From Fen731 sp964354265 (lineage in GTDB: Bacteria; Actinomycetota; Humimicrobiia; Humimicrobiales; Humimicrobiaceae): a stretch of DNA of 10,777 bases. This document shows, piece by piece, positions 7,346-10,777 of this stretch; positions within the stretch are counted from its first letter, which is position 1, and every line of letters starts with the position of its first letter. The notes under the pieces are model-generated. The model worked only from the letters and a program-made list of their open reading frames with translations. It was not told where the DNA came from and did not search any database. Both the position numbers and the translations under genes were made by a program. The DNA lies in contig CAYGYY010000070.1 in assembly GCA_964354265.1 (NCBI GenBank), forward strand, positions 1 to 10,777, read 5' to 3'.

Positions 7346-8797
7346 ATGAGAAAAGGTTTTACCAGGAAAATCCCTCCCTTAAAGATTCTTTCAGACACAC
7401 AGGTGGAATACATACACAGCGCCACACTGGAAGTGCTTGAAAAAACAGGTGTAAAGCTGGAAAGCGACAGGGCTTTAAAACTGCTTAAAGAAAATGGGTG
7501 CATTGTAAATACCGGGACAAAAACCGCAAGGTTTCCCGGCTGGCTTGTGGAAGAATCAATAAGGAAAGCCCCCTCAAGCTTTTCTGTAAGGGCCCGCATA
7601 CCAGAAGATGACTTAAGGATAAGCCTTTCAAACCTTTATTTCATGCCTGCTGCGGGAGCAAAGCTTCATGATGAAAACACGGGCGGTCTTTCAGTTGCGA
7701 CCCTTGAGCAGAACAACCAGGGCGTAAAAATCTGCGACGGGCTCGAGACAGTCGACTTCCAGGCATCATACTGTCCGTTCTTTGAGTTAAGGGACATAGA
7801 ACCGGTGATGCTGCTTGCAGAAAGCCAGGCAAGCATTGCAAGGTGTTCCACCAGGGTCTCAAGGGGCGCACAGGCAACAGATTCATTTATCTGGGAAGCC
7901 AGGATAGCAAATGCTGTTGGAAAGCAGCTTATAGGCACAATGGAGGGCGCCGCACCGCTGTGCTTTCCGGAGGATGCTATAAATGCGGCATTTGAATATA
8001 TGGATAACGGTTTTCCCATATGGGCAACAGGCGGTTCCGTAATGGGCGGAAGCTCCCCTGTAACTGTTGCGGGGGCAACAGTTTCAAACAATGCCGAAAC
8101 CCTTGCAGCTATAACTTTTATACAATGCTACAGGCCGGGCAACGCGGTGCTTGCAAATGATTTTGTAATACCAATGGATATGGAAAGCGGAAACCTGTTT
8201 TTCGGTGCCCTTGGCTCAGGATTTCACCAGATGGCATTCAACCAGCTATACAGGGAGCTTTACAGGATACCGACTTCTAATGCAATGGCTGCATTTCCAA
8301 ATTCAAAGCTTATTGATTACCAGAACGCATTTGAAAAGACCCACCTTGCCCTTTCTGCGGCTCTTTCAGGCGCAAGCATGATTGCATTTTTAGGCTCTGT
8401 AAGCCAGGAGCTTGCGTGGAGCCCGCTGCAGGCAGTAATCGATAACGATTCGGCAGGCGTAATTGGAAGATATATAGAGGGCTTTGAAATAAATGACGAG
8501 ACAATGGCTGCAGAGATTATCGCAGAAGTGGGCCCGTCCCCGGGTTCGTTTTTAGGCAAAAAGCATACAAGGGAAAACTGGAAGAAAGAGTATTATATAC
8601 CAAAGACATTTGACAGGCTCTCTTACCAGGACTGGGAAAGGTCGGGCAGACCTTCCGTTATTGATAAGGCCAGGCGCAGTGTTGAAGAACTTTTAAAAAA
8701 CCACAATCCCGAACCCTTAACAGATGCCCAGGAAAAAGATATAAGCAGTATATTAAAAGATGCAAGGAAGTATTACAGTAAAAGAGGCCTTCTTTAA
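7346..8797 (+). CDS. MttB-superfamily non-pyrrolysine methyltransferase, copy 2
   Basis: A 483-residue paralogue of the product at 5413; the two align end to end without gaps and are about 56% identical by hand count (271 of 483). The same landmarks are present: G-F-T-R at 4-7, L-Y-F-M at 97-100, P-E-D-A-I-N-A-A at 208-215, S-V-M-G-G at 231-235, N-D-F-V at 271-274, H-Q-M-A-F-N-Q at 294-300 and the shared terminal K-Y-Y-x-x-R-G-L-L. There is no in-frame TAG. A notable difference is L349 where copy 1 has H349, just after the conserved A-L-S-G-A; this loop precedes the A-V-I-D segment of the barrel and may line the substrate pocket, so the two enzymes may use different methyl donors. ATG 7346 is preceded by AAAGGAAAGG. 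The next gene, 42 bp on, is a corrinoid protein, its likely partner. Confidence 0.93.
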   Translation: MRKGFTRKIPPLKILSDTQVEYIHSATLEVLEKTGVKLESDRALKLLKENGCIVNTGTKTARFPGWLVEESIRKAPSSFSVRARIPEDDLRISLSNLYFMPAAGAKLHDENTGGLSVATLEQNNQGVKICDGLETVDFQASYCPFFELRDIEPVMLLAESQASIARCSTRVSRGAQATDSFIWEARIANAVGKQLIGTMEGAAPLCFPEDAINAAFEYMDNGFPIWATGGSVMGGSSPVTVAGATVSNNAETLAAITFIQCYRPGNAVLANDFVIPMDMESGNLFFGALGSGFHQMAFNQLYRELYRIPTSNAMAAFPNSKLIDYQNAFEKTHLALSAALSGASMIAFLGSVSQELAWSPLQAVIDNDSAGVIGRYIEGFEINDETMAAEIIAEVGPSPGSFLGKKHTRENWKKEYYIPKTFDRLSYQDWERSGRPSVIDKARRSVEELLKNHNPEPLTDAQEKDISSILKDARKYYSKRGLL

Positions 8798-8807
8798 AGA
8801 ATTACTT

Positions 8808-8835
8808 AAGAAAGGAAATCAAAGAAAGGAAATCA
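8808..8835 (+). repeat. Perfect 14-bp tandem duplication of a Shine-Dalgarno segment
   Basis: AAGAAAGGAAATCA occurs twice in direct succession (8808-8821 and 8822-8835). Each unit contains an AAAGGA ribosome-binding core. The second sits 9 bases before ATG 8840; the first is 14 bases further upstream and could act as a standby site. Confidence 0.9.
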
Positions 8836-8839
8836 AAAA

Positions 8840-9484
8840 ATGACAGACGCCATTCAAAGCTTAAAAGACATAGTGCTTAATTTTGATATCGACAATGCAG
8901 AAGAAGTTGCAAAAAAGGCAATAGATTCAGGTGTGGACCCTCTGCTTGCAGCAGCAGCCCTAACAGATGCAATAAGGCAGGTGGGCGACGCATTTGGCAA
9001 GGGCGACCTGTTTTTACCTGACCTTGTATGCGCCTCGGAAGTATTAAAGAAAGCATTTCCTGTAATTAACGAGGCTATTGAAAAACAGGGCGCAACACAG
9101 ACATCGCTCGGTAAAGTCGTTATCGGAACAGTTTTCGGCGACATACATTCCATAGGCAAGGGAATGGTGGCCACCCTTCTGTACGCAGCGGGCTTTAAGG
9201 TTATAGACCTGGGTATAAATGTAAAGGGCGAGGATTTTTTAAAAGCTGTCAAGGATGAAAATGCCGATGTGCTTGCAATGTCGGCACTTCTTACAACTAC
9301 AGCAATGGAGCAGAAAAGAGTTATAGAAGGATTAAAGCAATACGGGATAAGGGACAAAGTGAAGGTGGTAATCGGGGGCAGTCCCATAAACCAGGAATTT
9401 GCTGACTCTATAGGCGCAGACGGTTATGGCGCTACGGCTCCTGAAGGAGTAAAGATTGTAAAAAGGCTTTTAGGAATTGAATAG
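8840..9484 (+). CDS. Corrinoid (B12-binding) methyl-carrier protein, copy 2
   Basis: A 214-residue corrinoid protein with the same architecture as copy 1: helical cap with A-I-R-Q-V-G-D-A-F-G-K-G-D at 44-56, then the B12 domain with G-T-V-F-G-D101-I-H103-S-I-G106, S148-A-L-L-T-T-T and I-G-G-S-P at 178-182. H103 is the predicted cobalt ligand. It is clearly diverged from copy 1, arguing that each carrier serves its own MttB enzyme. It is the only gene in the window ending in TAG (9482-9484); the homologue ends at the equivalent point, so this is a normal stop. It lies 42 bp after MttB copy 2 and 93 bp before a dehydrogenase. The order (MttB then corrinoid protein) is the reverse of the first pair. 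Confidence 0.96.
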   Translation: MTDAIQSLKDIVLNFDIDNAEEVAKKAIDSGVDPLLAAAALTDAIRQVGDAFGKGDLFLPDLVCASEVLKKAFPVINEAIEKQGATQTSLGKVVIGTVFGDIHSIGKGMVATLLYAAGFKVIDLGINVKGEDFLKAVKDENADVLAMSALLTTTAMEQKRVIEGLKQYGIRDKVKVVIGGSPINQEFADSIGADGYGATAPEGVKIVKRLLGIE

Positions 9485-9501
9485 ATAAGGGGTCTGGTAA
9501 C

Positions 9502-9570
9502 AGGCTTAATAATTAATATGCTTAATAATAGGCTGAATAATAAATAGGATGAATAATAAATAGGCTGAGG
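9502..9570 (+). repeat. Degenerate AT-rich tandem repeat upstream of the dehydrogenase gene
   Basis: Four imperfect units, AGGCTTAATAATTAAT (9502-9517), ATGCTTAATAAT (9518-9529), AGGCTGAATAATAAAT (9530-9545) and AGGATGAATAATAAAT (9546-9561), are followed by a partial unit AGGCTGAGG (9562-9570). The last part supplies the ribosome binding site GAGGTGA (9567-9573) of the next gene. Units 3 and 4 differ at a single base. This may be slippage-prone spacer or a regulatory site. Confidence 0.75.
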
Positions 9571-9577
9571 TGAAAGA

Positions 9578-10363
9578 ATGGTTAAATATGATTTTTTTAG
9601 CAGGCTAACTGCAGTGACAGGAGGGGCAAGCGGCATAGGGAAAGGTGTGGCCGAAGCGTTTGCAAAAAACGGCTCAGATGTTGCAATAATTGATATAAAC
9701 GAAGAGGCCGGCGGCGCTCTTGCAAAAGACCTCACTGGAAAATACAAAGTAAGGGTTAATTTCTACAGGTGCAATGTTGCAGATTTTGACGGAGTCCAGC
9801 AGACAGCCGGCAGGATAATCGCAGATTACGGAAGGATAGACAACCTGGTAACTGCTGCAGGATACGGTTCAAAAATCCCGATAACAGAGCTTGGCCCTGC
9901 TGAATGGAAAAAAACAGTAGACATTAACCTTAACGGGACCTTCTATGTCATAAAGGCATTTATAGCTAAGATGCTCCAGCAGAAAAAGGGCAATATTATC
10001 CTTATAGGCACAGGCGCAGTTGTTACAGGAAGCGGCGGAGGAGTCCATTATGCATCCACAAAAGTCGCCCAGTACGGCATGTGCAAGGCCCTTGCATACG
10101 AGCTGCTTCCGGCAGGAATTAGGTCAAATATTATAACACCTCATATAATAGATACCCCGATGCTTCGCAAAAGATACCCGGACACTCCGGAGATGAATGC
10201 AAGGCTTGCAGAAAGGGTTCCCATAGGGCGCATAGGCCTGCCCTCAGATGTAGCAAACGTGGCGCTTTTTTTAGCCTCTGATGAATCAGGATATATCTGT
10301 GGGGCTGAGATAGTCGCTGATGGCGGCGGGCTCTTCTACCAGAGCTTTTCGGCAAAGAAATAA
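9578..10363 (+). CDS. Short-chain dehydrogenase/reductase (classical SDR, probably NAD-dependent)
   Basis: A 261-residue classical SDR. The cofactor motif T-G-G-A-S-G-I-G is at 14-21. D39 at the end of the second strand (A-I-I-D) favours NAD over NADP. N117 (D-I-N-L-N-G-T-F) and the Y158-A-S-T-K162 catalytic pair are present, and the C-terminal G-A-E-I-V-A-D-G-G-G at 242-251 is typical. The catalytic Ser, normally 13 residues before the Tyr, is T145 here (I-L-I-G-T-G-A). The usual A-G of the NNAG motif is kept as T-A-A-G (92-95), and P-G after the active site is P-H (188-189). Related SDRs oxidise secondary alcohols of sugars, cyclitols or hydroxy acids. Being last in the cluster, it probably oxidises a hydroxyl group of the substrate, perhaps one exposed by demethylation. 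ATG 9578 follows GAGGTGA closely. Confidence 0.92.
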   Translation: MVKYDFFSRLTAVTGGASGIGKGVAEAFAKNGSDVAIIDINEEAGGALAKDLTGKYKVRVNFYRCNVADFDGVQQTAGRIIADYGRIDNLVTAAGYGSKIPITELGPAEWKKTVDINLNGTFYVIKAFIAKMLQQKKGNIILIGTGAVVTGSGGGVHYASTKVAQYGMCKALAYELLPAGIRSNIITPHIIDTPMLRKRYPDTPEMNARLAERVPIGRIGLPSDVANVALFLASDESGYICGAEIVADGGGLFYQSFSAKK

Positions 10364-10389
10364 GCGATTGTTAAAGAAAAATGATTTTT

Positions 10390-10405
10390 TGCAGGTAACT
10401 CTGCA
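10390..10405 (+). terminator. Short TGCAG/CTGCA hairpin after the dehydrogenase gene
   Basis: TGCAG (10390-10394) and CTGCA (10401-10405) form a 5-bp stem with a 6-base loop 27 bases after the SDR stop codon, with a T-run before it and GATAGTTTT after it. It is in the right place to end the + strand transcript, but the stem is short and the T tract is interrupted. Confidence 0.25.
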
Positions 10406-10447
10406 GATAGTTTTATCGGGGATTTACAGGGATTTAAAGGATATTAT

Positions 10448-10480
10448 ATTCAAATAAAATCATTCTCCAATTATTTGAAT
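10448..10480 (-). terminator. Inverted repeat overlapping the 3' end of yjbQ, terminator candidate between convergent genes
   Basis: ATTCAAATAA (10448-10457) and TTATTTGAAT (10471-10480) are perfect inverted repeats with a 13-base loop that contains the yjbQ stop codon (10460-10462). A hairpin could form in either transcript. There is no clear T tract, so classic intrinsic termination is not shown; it may protect or bound the two convergent transcripts. Confidence 0.3.
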
Positions 10481-10777
10481 GTTTATAGTACGCTCCCTTT
10501 TTCTTATTGAATCAAAATCTATAAGATATATTTTGCCGAATTCTCCTAAAATCATTTTCGAGTCCTTAATTGGTATTGTTTCAGACCTGCCAAGAATACA
10601 TGAGCGGAGATGCGCATCTGTATTAAGACACCAGTTTCTTTGCTCATTTAAACTTTCTGCATATTTTAAATGTTCCTGACCTGGGTGTAGGTATTGGCCT
10701 TCCTTTTTGCATTCAGGGATTATATTCTCAAAGATATTTAAAAGATCCTGTAATAAGAATTTTGTTCCATCAGCAGT
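10460..10777 (-). CDS. yjbQ: YjbQ-family (UPF0047, TIGR00149) protein, 5' part outside window
   Basis: On the - strand the frame is open from the window edge to TGA (10462-10460), giving 105 residues of a family that is usually about 130-140 long, so the N-terminal part, including the typical H-T-T motif region, lies beyond the window. Visible family marks are A-D-G-T-K-F-L-L-Q-D-L-L at 2-13, H31-P-G-Q-E-H36 in the middle, N52-T-D-A-H56-L-R, G-R-S-E-T-I-P-I at 63-70, and L-G-E-F-G-K-I-Y-L-I-D-F-D at 77-89 followed by R-x-R and a terminal Q-I-I-G-E. Some YjbQ proteins show weak thiamine-phosphate synthase activity, but the physiological role of the family is unsettled. It is convergent with the methyltransferase cluster and probably unrelated to it. 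Confidence 0.88.
   Translation of the reverse strand, partial: TADGTKFLLQDLLNIFENIIPECKKEGQYLHPGQEHLKYAESLNEQRNWCLNTDAHLRSCILGRSETIPIKDSKMILGEFGKIYLIDFDSIRKRERTINIQIIGE

Noticed and set aside
5413..8797. Calling the MttB homologues true trimethylamine methyltransferases.
   Set aside because: True MttB contains pyrrolysine from an in-frame TAG. Neither frame has one and both are full length, so they belong to the non-pyrrolysine group with unknown substrate.
8854..9387. A 177-codon open frame on the - strand inside corrinoid protein 2.
   Set aside because: It is antisense to a B12-binding protein with complete motifs, and its Ser/Ala/Thr-rich translation shows no recognisable domain.
9482..9546. 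The TAG stop of corrinoid protein 2 is followed by an open in-frame stretch, hinting at pyrrolysine read-through.
   Set aside because: The homologue at 4651 ends at the equivalent position with TAA, the extra residues would be encoded by the AT-rich repeat, and pyrrolysine is known in the methyltransferases rather than at the end of the carrier.
10479..10679. A 66-codon + strand open frame at the right end.
   Set aside because: The opposite strand encodes a clear YjbQ C-terminus over the same bases, so the + frame is its shadow.

Overview
This window is a one-directional gene cluster (positions 1 to 10363, all on the + strand) for corrinoid (vitamin B12)-dependent methyl transfer. It is followed by the end of an unrelated YjbQ-family gene on the - strand. 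The organism is most likely a strictly anaerobic bacterium. The reasons are the cobamide methyltransferase content, strong GGAGG-type ribosome binding sites, moderately AT-rich DNA, and heavy use of AGG (Arg) and ATA (Ile) codons. Eleven stop codons are visible: nine TAA, one TAG and one TGA. I cannot name the phylum; Clostridia-like bacteria, uncultured anaerobic actinobacterial lineages and sulfate-reducer-like groups all fit.

Layout. Left part (1-2966): a 5'-truncated uroporphyrinogen-decarboxylase (URO-D)-fold methyltransferase, a creatininase-family metallohydrolase and a second, divergent URO-D-fold protein. Middle part (3065-6864): a small RhaM-like (L-rhamnose mutarotase, DUF718) protein, a complete URO-D-fold protein close to the first one (about 73% identical by hand count), a corrinoid-binding protein 26 bp behind it, and a non-pyrrolysine MttB-superfamily methyltransferase. 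Right part (6937-10363): a second RhaM-like protein, a second MttB homologue (about 56% identical to the first, same length), a second corrinoid protein and an NAD-type short-chain dehydrogenase. At the right edge (10460-10777, - strand) lies the C-terminal part of a YjbQ protein, convergent with the cluster.

How the genes may work together. In known systems an MttB-type or URO-D-type methyltransferase moves a methyl group from a substrate to Co(I) on a small corrinoid protein, and another methyltransferase passes it to tetrahydrofolate or a thiol. Here there are two MttB/corrinoid pairs and three URO-D-fold proteins, which could be substrate-side or acceptor-side partners. The unusual part is the company: two RhaM-like proteins, a creatininase-family hydrolase and a dehydrogenase. 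This suggests (inference) that the methylated substrate is a sugar, cyclitol or lactone/lactam-type compound whose demethylated skeleton is then isomerised, ring-opened or oxidised. A methylated amine remains possible because that is what characterised MttB homologues use. No corrinoid reductive activase (RamA/COG3894), pterin-binding MeTr/MtrH-type methyltransferase, transporter or regulator is present in the window.

No intergenic gap exceeds 123 bp. No tRNA, rRNA, CRISPR array or insertion sequence was seen.
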